64,000 nt of DNA from Ornithodoros turicata (GCF_037126465.1 NC_088201.1:85464273-85528272); one strand, 5' to 3'. Numbered from the stretch's first letter, positions 1-10,512 are shown. A program made the numbers and translations. The notes: generated by a model not told the origin, from the letters alone.

Positions 1-2
1 AG

Positions 3-3000
3 GCGGGAGGTGACAGCGGCTATAGGCCTAACACGGAACATAGGAGTAGGGCGTGCGAATATGCCAGAGATCTACGTGGGGTTTTGACAGCGATGCCCGA
101 ATCAGAAGCTCTAGTGCCTGAGTGGTTCGTTAGCGTCGAAACTGTGTTCAAAAACTTTGGTGTGCCGGAAGATATACAAGGCACGGTACTGTTGGCGTAT
201 CTCAATGAAAAAATGAGGGCAGTCATTGCGCGGCACGGCAATGGGACGATCCTTTTGTACCCCGAAGTTAAAGAGAAAGTGCTTGCCGAACTGCGTTTAA
301 CGCCGGCCGCATACAAGAGACATTTCTATCAAGCGAGAAAAGGTGACTCGGAGTCGTGGGGCCCGTTTCTGACGAGATTGTCAGCTCTCTTTGACCATTA
401 CACAGTGAGCCGTAATGTAAAGACACTAGACGACTTGAGAGACCTAATTCTGGTCGACAGACTTACGTATGTAATGTCGGATGAAACACGCTCGTACGTA
501 ACGCTCGCAGACACGGGAAAATGGCACAGGCCCGGTAAAGTCGTCGAAATGGCTGAAAACTTCGAAGAAACGAAAAGAGGGGCGAAGCAGCGTAGAACGG
601 TAGCACCGGCGACTCAAAGGCGGCCGCCTGAAGCAAGGGAGAAAATTGTCCCAGGGAAAAACAACGCTGGCAGCCGGGTTCCGATGCCGACACGCGAAAT
701 GTTAGGTCGTGTGGTTCATTGCTACAATTGCAAGGAAGAAGGCCATTACGCTAGGCAATGCCCTCAGACTTCAGTAAAAGAAACGGGAAGTAGATGTAAT
801 GAGCCACGGGTTCGACAGAACGACAGTTCTAAGCTGGTTGCTAAGGTAGCGCTATTACATGGGGATCAGATGAGCGCGACAATTGAAAGGGCGAAAGAGG
901 GTGTGACCGCAGATCTAGTAACACTTAGAGTAGGCGACAGAGTTGTCAAAGCTCGTCTTGACTCGGGTGCAGACATAACGGTGCTGAAACGGAACATTGT
1001 TTCGTTTCCTGATAGCGAAATTGAAAGTGGTGAAATAAGACTGAGAGGTGCTTTCGGACACACAGTTGGTGCTCAGCTGATGGAAACACCTCTAGGAATA
1101 GAAACAGAGGATGGCTGTGGACAACAGGTTCTAACGTTGTGTGCTGTAACCGAAGAGCTAGCGCAGGGGATAGACGCGTTGATAATTCCTCACGATTTCG
1201 AGGAGATACGAAATGTAAATGAAGAGCTTGGTAGAGAAGCTGCGGAGTTAGCAAGCATGGGATCGATAGGAATCGAGCAAATAAAATATCGGGAGATATT
1301 TGAACCCCGGGGAACGACTGACGACGGTGAGGTAGATGAGGAGGTTGAGCAAAACCAAAATGCCTCTATTAATGTTGTCAGCATCGAGATTAATGCTGAA
1401 CCCGAAATAAGAAGTGAGGAGTCGCGTAGGTTTGCGGCGGAACAAGGAGACGTATCCCTAAAAGAATCATGGGAACACGCTAAGGAAGGGTCGCACGGCA
1501 TGATTGTAATCGATGGGTTGTTATACCATAACGACCGCACTGATTATGGTGACTGTCGGCAGTTAGTTTTACCGACATCTCGTAGGAACGAGGTACTGAC
1601 CCTTGCGCATGACTCTCCATGGGGAGGTCATTTTTCCCAGAGGAAGACCAAACAACGGGTTAAAGGTGCTTTCTATTGGCCTTCGGTGGCAACGGATATA
1701 AAAAGGTATTGTCAATCATGTCATGGGTGCCAAACGTTCTCCAAAGCCAGGAGTACCGATCGCGTCCCGATCACTCCGTTGACTAGACCCGAGGAGCCGT
1801 TCAAAGTGTTGTACATGGACTGTATCGGGCCCCTAGATCCCCCGTCAGCACGTGGGTATCGATATGCGCTGTGCATAGTAGATCTTTGCACGCGGTGGCC
1901 CGAAGTTGTACCGCTTAGGTCTCTAACGGCTAAGGCTACATGTCAGGCATTGGTTGATGTGTTCGCGCGATATGGCGTGCCCGAGAGCATATGTTGTGAC
2001 CAAGGGACAGACTTCACCAGTAAGCTGACGCAGGAGTTAGCACAGAGAATGGGAGTACAGATGAGATTTTCGACTCCCGATCACCCCCAGAGCAACGGAC
2101 TCGTTGAACGTTGGAATGGGACGTTCAAAGCGATGCTACGTCACGTTGTAGACGAGGAGGGCAGAGAATGGGACCGTTATATCCCGTGCCTCCTATGGGC
2201 ATACAGGGAAGTACCGAATGAAATTACAGGTTTGTCACCATTTCAGTTGATGTTCGGTAGAGCTCCGCATGGTCCTCTCGGCATCTTGCAGCAAACATGG
2301 GCAGGCGATTGGACACCACCGACAGGGCTAAACAAGCCGGCGGGAGAATATCTAAGGCAGCTCCGCGAGCGAATGTCTAAAATGTCCACAGAGGTATCCG
2401 AAAGGGTGCAGAGCGCACAGCAGGCGTACGCAGGTAGATACAACTTGAGGGCGCACGCGAAAGCATTTCAACCCGGCGACAAAGTGCTGATACTCGAGCC
2501 TGAATCAGCAAGCAAAATGAAAGCAAAATGGAAAGGTCCTGCGGAAGTAACGGAAAGGGTAAGACCTGATAGTTACAGGGTGAAAATGCCTGATGGTAGC
2601 GAACGCTGGGTTCATGCGAATAAATTGAGGAGTTATATTGCTCGGGTTAACGCGGTAGGAGTTATATTCGGCGAAGACGTTGAATTTGGAGAAGTAAACA
2701 CGTGTCCAGTTCATACAACACAAGACTGCCCCAGAGTAGTAGATAATTCCGTGAATCAGCTAAATGCTAAACAAAAGACAGAATTGGACGAGTTGGTAGC
2801 GGAATACCACGAGGTGTTCAGTGAGAATCCGGGAAAATGTAATGTAGGGAGCCATCACATACGCTTGGTTCCTGGAGCAAAGCTTGATAGGGGCCACATT
2901 TACAAAGTACCGGTAGCATTGAGGGGCGAAGTTGACAAGCAGGTTGAGGAATTGCTACGATGGGACTTCATATACCCCGTCGAGAGTAATGTTGCGCACC

Positions 3001-4142
3001 CCGTACTATGCGTATCGAAAAGGGATGGCACCATGCGCATGTGCGTCGATCACCGGAAATTAAATACAGTCACAGAACAGGATCGCTTCCCCATGGAAAA
3101 CATAACTGAACTTATCTATAAAGTGTCAAAGTCGCGCTTCATATCTGTATTAGATATGACAAGAGGGTACTGGCAAATTCAGATGGACCCTGAATCGCAG
3201 AAATACACTGCCTTTGCCACCCCTAGTGGTCTCTACGCGTGGAAGGTGATGCCTTATGGGCTTCGGAACTCGGCTGCCACATTTCAGCGAGTGATGAATG
3301 GTTTACTAAGGCAGCATAGAGATTACACGTGCGTGTATATTGATGACATTGCAGTTCATCCCAATTCATGGGAGGAAAACATCCGACATTTAAAAGCAAT
3401 TCTCAGTACACTCAGGGAGAGTGGCCTAACTGCGAACATAAAGAAATGTCGATTTGGAGAGCCGAAAGTCAAATACTTAGGTCATTGGGTCGGTTCCGGC
3501 GTACATTCACCGGACCCGGATAATGTCGCGGCCATAACGAAATTGCAGCCGCCGACTGACAAGAAAGGGTTAAGAAGTGCGCTGGGTATGTTCAACTATT
3601 ATAGGGAATACCTACCTAACTATTCAGAACTAGTACTCCCGTTGACCAACTTGACCAATCGGCGCGTACCAAATAGGCTGCCATGGAATGCCGAAGCAAA
3701 GAAGGCGTTTGAGGTGGTGAAGGAGAAGCTGGCTAAGATCCCAGAGCTGGTGTCACCAGACCCGCGTCACGGATATACCTTGACCACGGATGCATCCGAA
3801 AAAGCTGTGGGTGCATGCCTGTCTCAGAGAATTGACGGTCAGGAGAGACCAATTGCCTTCCTGAGCAAGAAGCTGTCCGATTCACAATCAAAATGGTCAA
3901 CAATTGAGAGGGAGGCATTTGCCATAGTATGGGCACTCGGGCGTCTGGATACGTGGCTGTTCGGGGCAAAGATAAAGGTGCTCACCGATCACAATCCCCT
4001 GGCGTATTTGGCACGCTCGTCTCCTAGCAGCGCACGGCTAACGCGCTGGTCTCTCGCGCTCCAGAAATATGAGCTAGAAATTTCCCATATAAAGGGATCG
4101 CACAATAAATGTGCCGACGCGTTGTCGCGGTTAGATTTTTAG
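3..4142 (+). CDS. Ty3/Gypsy-type Gag-Pol polyprotein with integrase upstream of RT (Gmr1-like order), 5' end outside window
   Basis: Retrotransposon polyprotein that would package, mature, copy and integrate the element. The frame is open from the window edge to a TAG at 4140, so Gag starts upstream; the first ATG in frame is at 93. Seen in order: Gag with a CCHC knuckle (CYNCKEEGHYARQC, 720-761), an aspartic protease DSGA motif (960), an integrase HHCC finger (His 1608 and 1629, Cys 1710 and 1719), the integrase DDE triad (Asp 1818, Asp 1998, Glu 2106, exact D-35-E spacing), a GPY/F-like module near 2530-2620, reverse transcriptase with YIDD (3336-3347), and RNase H acidic residues (3789, 3906, 3987, 4116). 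Usual Ty3/Gypsy order is PR-RT-RH-IN; here IN precedes RT, as known for Gmr1-like elements. No stop or frameshift is visible in 4.1 kb, which suggests recent activity. A fusion of two elements is unlikely because one frame joins all domains and an LTR follows. Confidence 0.93.
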   Translation, partial: AGGDSGYRPNTEHRSRACEYARDLRGVLTAMPESEALVPEWFVSVETVFKNFGVPEDIQGTVLLAYLNEKMRAVIARHGNGTILLYPEVKEKVLAELRLTPAAYKRHFYQARKGDSESWGPFLTRLSALFDHYTVSRNVKTLDDLRDLILVDRLTYVMSDETRSYVTLADTGKWHRPGKVVEMAENFEETKRGAKQRRTVAPATQRRPPEAREKIVPGKNNAGSRVPMPTREMLGRVVHCYNCKEEGHYARQCPQTSVKETGSRCNEPRVRQNDSSKLVAKVALLHGDQMSATIERAKEGVTADLVTLRVGDRVVKARLDSGADITVLKRNIVSFPDSEIESGEIRLRGAFGHTVGAQLMETPLGIETEDGCGQQVLTLCAVTEELAQGIDALIIPHDFEEIRNVNEELGREAAELASMGSIGIEQIKYREIFEPRGTTDDGEVDEEVEQNQNASINVVSIEINAEPEIRSEESRRFAAEQGDVSLKESWEHAKEGSHGMIVIDGLLYHNDRTDYGDCRQLVLPTSRRNEVLTLAHDSPWGGHFSQRKTKQRVKGAFYWPSVATDIKRYCQSCHGCQTFSKARSTDRVPITPLTRPEEPFKVLYMDCIGPLDPPSARGYRYALCIVDLCTRWPEVVPLRSLTAKATCQALVDVFARYGVPESICCDQGTDFTSKLTQELAQRMGVQMRFSTPDHPQSNGLVERWNGTFKAMLRHVVDEEGREWDRYIPCLLWAYREVPNEITGLSPFQLMFGRAPHGPLGILQQTWAGDWTPPTGLNKPAGEYLRQLRERMSKMSTEVSERVQSAQQAYAGRYNLRAHAKAFQPGDKVLILEPESASKMKAKWKGPAEVTERVRPDSYRVKMPDGSERWVHANKLRSYIARVNAVGVIFGEDVEFGEVNTCPVHTTQDCPRVVDNSVNQLNAKQKTELDELVAEYHEVFSENPGKCNVGSHHIRLVPGAKLDRGHIYKVPVALRGEVDKQVEELLRWDFIYPVESNVAHPVLCVSKRDGTMRMCVDHRKLNTVTEQDRFPMENITELIYKVSKSRFISVLDMTRGYWQIQMDPESQKYTAFATPSGLYAWKVMPYGLRNSAATFQRVMNGLLRQHRDYTCVYIDDIAVHPNSWEENIRHLKAILSTLRESGLTANIKKCRFGEPKVKYLGHWVGSGVHSPDPDNVAAITKLQPPTDKKGLRSALGMFNYYREYLPNYSELVLPLTNLTNRRVPNRLPWNAEAKKAFEVVKEKLAKIPELVSPDPRHGYTLTTDASEKAVGACLSQRIDGQERPIAFLSKKLSDSQSKWSTIEREAFAIVWALGRLDTWLFGAKIKVLTDHNPLAYLARSSPSSARLTRWSLALQKYELEISHIKGSHNKCADALSRLDF

Positions 4143-4390
4143 TTGTGCCAGATTGGCTACATAAAGACATGGTGGGTTCCTTGTAAGTGTCGTATAAAGG
4201 GCCTTTCCTGACGGCGTAACAAATTGTGTAAAAGAAAAAAAAAAGTGCATTGCCAATGAAAGTTCTGTACAGCGTTGGTACTATGTGTATAACTTGTCAA
4301 GTGTATCATTTACGAGTGCAAGCTGTATAATACGCAGAAATTCTTTGTGTTGTGTGTTGCACTTTCCAGAGGCCAGTGCAACACATTTTT
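4143..4390 (+). other. 3' untranslated stretch of the LTR retrotransposon
   Basis: Non-coding DNA between the Pol stop codon and the polypurine tract. It carries a short A-run near 4235. No further ORF is credible here; an env-like gene is absent. Confidence 0.6.
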
Positions 4391-4400
4391 GGGGGGGAGG
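4391..4400 (+). promoter_or_regulatory. polypurine tract
   Basis: A purine run, GGGGGGGAGG, directly abuts the TGTTAG start of the 3' LTR. This is the expected place for the plus-strand primer of LTR-retrotransposon reverse transcription. Confidence 0.75.
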
Positions 4401-4712
4401 TGTTAGTTTCTGACACATTTGTATTATACTGTGAAGCGTCCTGGAGTGTGTCACGAATTGACAGTTCGTGGAATTTTCCTTGCACGTGACTGGGTGTCCC
4501 GTGGGAGAGTGGGTAAGATGAAGATGTATATAGGGAACCGCCATACTGGTTGGGAGGTCTTTGGATTGTGAGCGTTATGAAATAAAGATCGTATACAGTC
4601 TCCACGCCTGGGCCTGGCCTGTCTTCTTGCGACTCCGCGACGGACTTGCGGCTGCACCTGACCACCACTCCATCACTTCTACCACCACCCCGTGAGCGGG
4701 AAAACCCTAACT
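4401..4712 (+). repeat. 3' LTR of the Gmr1-like element
   Basis: Starts TGTTAG right after the polypurine tract and ends near CCCTAACT, an imperfect inverted match to the start (a canonical end would read CTAACA). Inside are a TATA-like GTATATAG at about 4526-4533 and an AATAAA at 4581-4586, the expected promoter and polyadenylation signals. The 5' LTR lies outside the window, so identity between LTRs and the target duplication cannot be checked. Confidence 0.7.
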
Positions 4713-5280
4713 GTAGGATTCGAAATTTAAGAAGTTGCCAGTATCACAGGGCTTACGGTAGACGGAAGTTTGAATCTGGCCGGTGGTGAGGCTGCGTATT
4801 TTGCGGTACGCCCAATTTTTCGATACCGGTTCCCCGGATTTTTCATCTTTCGACGCTCCTTTCTGGTTGCGCGTGGGATGACCCAAAACCTGTACCCGTC
4901 TGTTTTTGAACCGCGAAGAAAGGGAGGCCTACTGACGAAGATAAGGAAAAGCTCCGGGTCACCGGGGATTCTCCGCTGAACTAGTCACTCTACTCTGAAC
5001 GAAAGGTCTGGTGTAATGTGAAGTACCCTGTGAAAACCAAGGAGTGTCTAAAAATGTTTCTGTTGAGTGTACTGAAGTTTTGGGGTAATCATCAGCGCAT
5101 TATGAGACGGAATTTGTGCTCCCTTCCGGCGCGTCAAGTTCCTTTCATTTTATCTTGTTCATTTATACATAAAGACGGAGTTCAAGGAGTTTTAGGAGCT
5201 TCCTTCTTCTCCTGTTTTCTTTTTTTGAGTAGCTGTTTCTAAATGCAATGCATTTATTTAGACTGATTGAGTGTAAGTAT
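4713..5280. other. intergenic, with a diverged repeat copy
   Basis: No gene seen. About 4925-5125 resembles 11440-11620 in the same orientation: both hold GACGAA...CACTGGGGATT-like text, GGTGTAATRTGA, and a later GGGTAAT segment in the same order. This marks an old dispersed repeat of unknown class. Confidence 0.4.
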
Positions 5281-5359
5281 TGAGCCTATCAAAAGGCCGA
5301 AAATCATAACGCCGAACTATCAGAAGGCCGAAAGCCAAAAGGCCGAACACTCATAAAGC
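5281..5359. repeat. GGCCGAA-rich direct repeat, left copy
   Basis: Holds CGCCGAACTATCAGAAGGCC followed by GAAAGCCAAAAGGCCGAA. The same text recurs at 5780-5815 on the far side of the small TIR element, so the two copies flank it directly. Confidence 0.7.
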
Positions 5360-5774
5360 GTGAACCGCATGACCCGAAAAGCGTCCGAATTCTTTCCGAA
5401 CCGAATTCGGGACCGAACTTTTTCGGAGAACAGAATTCTGTGCCGAATTCGGCCCGATCTGGCCAAGACAGATTTCTCCTCCGAAATGGGAAGTGACGCC
5501 AACCGAAAAAGTAGAAGTATCCAATGGCTATTCAGCCGAAAGGAGAACCATAGCAACGATGACGTAGCAATCGGGTTTACTGTTGCCGTGTGTGCGACTT
5601 CTACCCCTATGAATACAGGGATTATCTCATTGACCTGGATGGTTGAAAGGCGTTCCCCAAGGCCAGAAGTCTTCGGCCGAAATTCGGGGCGCATTTCGGT
5701 AGCATGCGGTGATGCACAGAAAAAAGTTCGGTCCCGATTTCGGTTCGGCCAGTTTTTCGTGCCATGCGGTTCAC
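5360..5774. mobile_element. MITE with about 55-bp terminal inverted repeats
   Basis: The left end GTGAACCGCATG (5360) is mirrored by CATGCGGTTCAC ending at 5774. The inverted match continues inward for about 55 bp through CGGGACCGAACTTTTT. The interior of about 300 bp has no coding sign; an apparent 180-codon frame across it is a by-product of low stop density. Class is unknown; flanking GGCCGAA repeats may be part of a larger element. Confidence 0.7.
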
Positions 5775-5860
5775 CCTTAACGCCGAACTATCAGAAGGCC
5801 GAAAGCCAAAAGACCGAAAAATCACAACGCCGAACTGTGAGAAGGCTGAAAATGGAAAAG
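5775..5860. repeat. GGCCGAA-rich direct repeat, right copy
   Basis: Repeats the 5300-5345 text (CGCCGAACTATCAGAAGGCC) and then a second degraded version (CGCCGAACTGTGAGAAGGC). Confidence 0.65.
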
Positions 5861-6377
5861 CGAAAGAGACACAGGGTGGACACCCCAGTGAATGACCACT
5901 GAATGGGATGGTGGATATTATGAAACAGTTTTGTGGCTCTTGTATTACAAACCAAATAACTGGAATGCATAGCATTTGGTGCTCGGAAATAGACTAGCCA
6001 GAGAAGATTTAAAAAAAAAAACAATAATCTGCATCATGTTTACTACGAAAAGAACGCGTGTGCTGGGTAAAGTGCGGATAATTGCGCACTAAAAGCCCCT
6101 GAAATATAGCTGCAACTATGAACTGAAATCTAGCCGAAGAAGCACACCACAGCCAACCGAGTGTTATCATTCGCTTTGCGGATTTGTTGAAGTTGGGAGA
6201 CATGGGGTCCTTTTATTTCCTTTTTTTCGTGTGTTAATGAATAATTTAATTTACATTCTATTCAACGAGCAACATAAAATGGATATAATTCGCTGCATGA
6301 GCTCGCTAGCGATATCGTTCGCTGGATGCTAGTATTTCTGTACTGTTGGTCAGACACAGGTTTTACAGGGGATCTGT
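5861..6377. other. no recognised feature
   Basis: Non-coding; no recognisable repeat or conserved motif was found here. Confidence 0.4.
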
Positions 6378-6682
6378 TGTTACGACACGCCATTTTCGCC
6401 TTCCTCCCACAACTCGGGAAGCCATCTTCCTCACAGCCCGAGAGCCCATTCATCGGGGACTAAAGGGGAGACAACGAGGTCAGCTTTCCTGGAACCACTG
6501 CCGACTCCGACCTGATTCCCAGGGACGTCGCCTATTTAAGCAAACGCTGTGTCCCGCCAAAGAGATAACTCCTGTATACTTCTGTAAATACACTTTCTGT
6601 TTCGTTGTGCTCCTTGCCTCTGCCTATGTTCCTGCCCCAGGATGTTGGGATCGGCCTCGCTACCATCCGGCGGTTCGCAACA
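6378..6682 (+). repeat. probable solo LTR
   Basis: Starts TGTTACGACACG and ends GTTCGCAACA, a TG...CA pair with a short inverted match. TATTTAAG near 6533-6540 fits a TATA box and is followed by a likely transcription start and TGTAAATACAC. The flanks read CTGT and CTGC, an imperfect 4-bp duplication. No internal retrotransposon sequence adjoins it, so recombination to a solo LTR is likely. An alternative start three bases earlier (TGTTGTTAC) is possible. Confidence 0.55.
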
Positions 6683-6688
6683 CTGCAC

Positions 6689-6714
6689 AAAATGTCCCCG
6701 GACAAAATGTCCCT
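6689..6714. repeat. GGACAAAATGTCC palindromic motif
   Basis: AAAATGTCC, CC and GGACAAAATGTCC follow one another. A related GGACATTTGTTCCGG occurs at 10735-10750. Both lie next to a 17-bp repeat array and in opposite orientation to each other, so they may be subterminal parts of one element family. Confidence 0.45.
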
Positions 6715-6871
6715 GGCTGCCCTCCCTCACTACGAAATGAAAGTTCCTGTTGCACAGTTGTTGCTAGCTTCCGTGACATTTTTGTCGTGGATTTTTTTAA
6801 TGTTTTATTTTAAAAGATTTATTTCGGCGTACAGCCCTACCCACAGCTGGGCACGCCCCCTACGCGCTTCC

Positions 6872-7054
6872 GGTCAAGAGATCCAACGAGTCAAGAGATC
6901 CATCGAGTCATGAGATCCAACCGGTCACGTGACAGGCGAGTCAAAAGATCTAAAGCGTCAAGAGTTCCAACCCGGTCAAGAGATCCAACGAGTCAGGAGA
7001 TCCAACCAGTCACGTGACAGGCGGGTCAAGAGATCCAACCAGTCAAAGCGTCAC
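6872..7054 (+). repeat. degenerate tandem array of a 17-bp unit
   Basis: About ten units near GGTCAAGAGATCCAACG follow one another. A GTCACGTGACAGGCG segment appears twice about 85 bp apart, giving a higher-order period. The same unit is found at 10513-10649. Confidence 0.8.
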
Positions 7055-7257
7055 ACTGGTCGGGATTCGCGACAGAAAAGAAAGTCTATTCCTTACCATG
7101 TTCATTGCAGAACGATTGCGCTGTACGTAGCATTAAGTTAGGAAGTAATATGCCCCGTAACAGTGAAGACTTTTCGGTGTTTTCTCCCTTCTTACCACAC
7201 ACGCACAAAAAAAAGTAAGCGAGAAAATCCTGTGGTTGTGCTGTAGGTTACGGCGGC

Positions 7258-7452
7258 GGTTAGGCCCTATATCCTCCAAATGCCCATTTCCACCGACGTC
7301 CCAAATCAACCAAAAGCTCATTTCATCCGAAAAAATGTTCGGAGGTTCTGGGCTTTCGGTTGATCTGGGCACGCGGGTGGCAGTGACCCATATCCCCCAA
7401 ATGTTCTTTTCATCCGAGCGCCCAGAACCACCGAAAGCGGGATACTTGAAAG
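7258..7452 (+). repeat. left arm of a 190-bp inverted repeat pair
   Basis: Reads from CCTATATCCTCCAAATGCCC to GAAAGCGGGATACTT and is the near reverse complement of 9403-9585. Interior matches include CCGAAAAAATGTTCGGAGG and CACGCGGGTGGCAGTGACCC. Likely two copies of one MITE in opposite orientation. Apparent long frames across it on both strands (a 239-codon one on the minus strand) are artefacts. Confidence 0.75.
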
Positions 7453-7572
7453 CACACGATTCCTCTGTTTGCCAGGCAGTGGAGGAAGGGTGAGCGGTTC
7501 TTGGGTATGCAAGAATCGAATCCTGCAACTGATTCAGAAGTGACGTTTGCCAAGGAAAGGTATTATTGATGT

Positions 7573-8070
7573 CGATCGCGTTCAAGAAGTGATCCGATCT
7601 GAACAGAGAGATATTTTCCATGCGAGTGACTGGGGTCCAGGCACTGTGTACGTCATCATAGTGGAAAGCGCCCACAGCACAGGTCTCGAAAAAGGTTGCA
7701 AAAAGGACCTCCTCCTTTACCTTTCTTTTATGCTGTCTGTTAATACAGTTCAGACGTTCAGAAAACATGCTATTAACCGGCTGAAACAACCCATAGAAAA
7801 AGCTTGCAAACAGTATGAATGCATGAGAGCAACATATCGTCTGAACTGTCAATCTCCTCAGAAGGCGCTTGAGGTTTGTGTGTTTTCCACCGCCCTGCTA
7901 TATGTCCTAGCCACAGAACATAGCACTCCCACCATGCTCTGTTTCCGTGACTCATGACGCGGACCTCCATGACCTTCCGAAGGTAGTGCTTCTCCCGTCA
8001 GCAACATGCATACCAATACATTTCATTTTCGGAATATCTCTCCGTTCAGATCACTTCTTGAACGCGATCT
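7573..8070. repeat. inverted repeat pair 7573-7614 / 8034-8070
   Basis: GATCGCGTTCAAGAAGTGAT at 7573 is mirrored by ATCACTTCTTGAACGCGATC at 8050-8070. The match continues to AACAGAGAGATATT versus its complement. Spacer of about 420 bp without coding sign. Confidence 0.6.
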
Positions 8071-8440
8071 CATTTGTACAACGTGTGACGTGTCGTCTCT
8101 ATATCCACCCAAGCTCAAGCTCCTTTAATATAGATTTCGTGCATCAGCTCTCATTTTTATATCAGTCATCTATGTTACATCTCTAAGAGGAATTATTAGT
8201 AAGTAAGGGAACAAAGGAAGCTGTGTAAGTCAATGGGCAGCATACATCACGCTATTGAACATTTCGAGCACCGGATGAGCAGCAGCCAGGGACCCACAGG
8301 ACCCTCTCAGGTAAGTTGCAGGAAGTACAGCTCTAAGCAGAGTTAACTGGTACACCATTCGACTGCCGAATCGGGAAGAGAGACACCCCAGCGGCGCTTA
8401 GGAGAAATAAAAGGAAATAATGTTTCCACTGTCCTACTTG

Positions 8441-8902
8441 TGGCGAATTTGGGTGGTCGTTTTATGGCAACACGGCCTACCGCTCGGAGATTGCTAGGTC
8501 GGCTCAGGAGCTGGGTCACGTGACAGTTGCCACCGGAAGACGAGTGCCAGGGATATCAGGATCAGGCTCGCCTCATCCCTTTTGAGTCAGGGCAGAGTTC
8601 GTACACTTGGATCACGCTAGGGACATCGTGGTCGCCCGTCTTCGGGTTCCGTCGTCTTTCTAAATCACGTGAACTTCGACGTGCGGGCCAATCAGGGTAC
8701 TCGCCACCGTTGCAGAGCGGATTTGACGACACCAGATATAGTTGGGCAACCCGCTGCTCGATCGCTTCGGGACCGGACGAAAAAAGTGCTAGCTGGCAAA
8801 TTCCGGGCGCTTGGAAAGTGCCATACGAACATGCAAGATTGCTTGACTGCTCGGGATCTGGCAAAAAAAAAGTTGCCACGAAATGACCACCCGAATTCGC
8901 CA
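8441..8902. mobile_element. MITE with 31-bp TIRs and TTG target duplication
   Basis: TGGCGAATTTGGGTGGTC at 8441 is mirrored by GACCACCCGAATTCGCCA ending at 8902; the TIR extends about 31 bp to GGCAAC. TTG flanks both ends (8438-8440 and 8903-8905). A related copy of the right half lies at 19910-20105. Length 462 bp, non-autonomous. Confidence 0.75.
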
Positions 8903-8906
8903 TTGT

Positions 8907-9037
8907 AAGTCGGCCCAGGACGCACACTAACCCCCCTGTTATCCACTCTTTCCTGCTGTCCTCTCTCCATCTGTCCACGTCTGTACTCCGCTCATAGCCA
9001 CAGTTGCTTCGCGGCGCTAACACAGAATAAAAAAAAT
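8907..9037 (+). repeat. 5'-truncated SINE (3' body)
   Basis: Matches the 3' body of the full SINE at 37550-37840, from AAGTCGGCCCAGGACGC to TTCGCGGCGCTAACAC and an A-rich tail. The tRNA head is missing; the fragment abuts the MITE at 8441-8902. Confidence 0.8.
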
Positions 9038-9402
9038 TCGCGATTGTGCTGCGAGGGCGTCGCGAGGGTGTCCTTCGCGTGTATCAGTGAGATAAACGAA
9101 TCGCATCCGTGCGATATCAGCCGGCATACGCTTTCACATAATCGCCGCAAACACAAACAAACACCGCGATGATAACCATAGCTAAGGGCAATGCCGAGTC
9201 AACAGCTCATGGCAAAGCGGATACCCCCACAGCAATAGTGGGACAGTCAAAACACTATTCGCCTTTATTTCTCGTAAGAGCCGCTGGGGTTGCTCTCTTC
9301 CCGACTTTAGCTTGTGGTTGTGGCGAAGTGGCGTTCCAGTTAACTCTGCTTCGAGCTGTACAGTGGCTTCCCGCATAGTCGGGAACCGCAAGCGTGTCCT
9401 TT
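9038..9402. other. no recognised feature
   Basis: Short frames on both strands, none with recognisable motifs. Confidence 0.4.
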
Positions 9403-9585
9403 GAAGTATCCCGCTTTCGGTGGTTCTGGGCGCTCGGATGAAAAGAGCATTTGGGGGATATGGGTCACTGCCACCCGCGTGCCCAGATCAACCGAAAGCC
9501 CAGAACCTCCGAATATTTTTTCGGAGGAAATGAGCCTTTGGTTAATTTGGGACGTCGGTGGAAATGGGCGTTTGGAGGATATGAG
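9403..9585 (-). repeat. right arm of the 190-bp inverted repeat pair
   Basis: Near reverse complement of 7258-7452 (AAGTATCCCGCTTTCGGTGG at its start). The arms are about 1.95 kb apart, with the MITE and SINE fragment between them. Confidence 0.75.
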
Positions 9586-10512
9586 CTGCTACCCAGAACG
9601 GATGCTTGTTACCAATAATATTGAGCTCAACTTACAAAGAATCGTAGGCCGCAGGGCCTAAAACTTATCCAATTGTCGCGTTCTTTTCATTGGCCCCCAC
9701 CCTTATCACGTTATTCTATTCTTTTACTGACCGTGCGGGAAAATACTGTCTGACTGTGCTTTCCAATCAACATTGACCCGTCACGTTCATTGACCTCAAC
9801 CCCAAAATGCAGGGTATACTGCTGGATTCAGAGTCTTTGTACTTTTGTGTCCATTGGCGCAACCGTCCCCACGTTATGCTAGAACTGAAGTTTCCTACCA
9901 ATAATAATGGGCCCAGCCGCAAAGTGCTTTGTCTTTGTCCTTTTGTGGACGGCGGGAAAAATTAAGGGACAACTTGATATAGAAAAGCACACATACACCA
10001 AAAGGAAAAAAAAAAATATGTTCGGGCATATGAAGCTATCTTTCGTATCCTGAGAGAGTCCATAATCAGACGGTTCCGCCATGCAGAATGTCTGTCCACA
10101 ACAGCGACTTGACTCTTCGACTATACGAAGTGTTTGAATAATCAACGTGTTGGAAACAGCAGCCGGCCCACCCAACGTGAGTGTACGTAGCCCACGCTAA
10201 CTGTAGAAATAATCTCTAACACGAAGCGCTGAAAAAAAAAAAAAAGACATCACTCCTATAAATCCTGTGTTACAAACAGGTTGATCTTACAATGCAACCA
10301 CCTGTTTTTAACACAAATGACATAAGAGAACTCTCGGCCTTTCTTTGACTGCGCTATGTGTTACAAAGTGAGTAACTAAGTCAATGAAAATGAGATGTTG
10401 ATTTCCCACCTGCATTTGTATTCTATTTATACCGCACGTAAAACGAGTCCCTCGTATTTCGATACGAGTAATTTCTGCTTAGCAATGTTAGAGTTAACGA
10501 CGTAACACAAAG
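9586..10512. other. no recognised feature
   Basis: About 0.9 kb of AT-leaning DNA with A-runs near 10008 and 10232. No gene or clear repeat recognised. Confidence 0.4.

Noticed and set aside
5360..5902. 180-codon gene
   Set aside because: It coincides with a MITE and its flanking GGCCGAA repeats.
7133..7852. 239-codon minus-strand gene
   Set aside because: It runs across an inverted repeat that also appears at 9403-9585; no domain is visible and composition is not gene-like.
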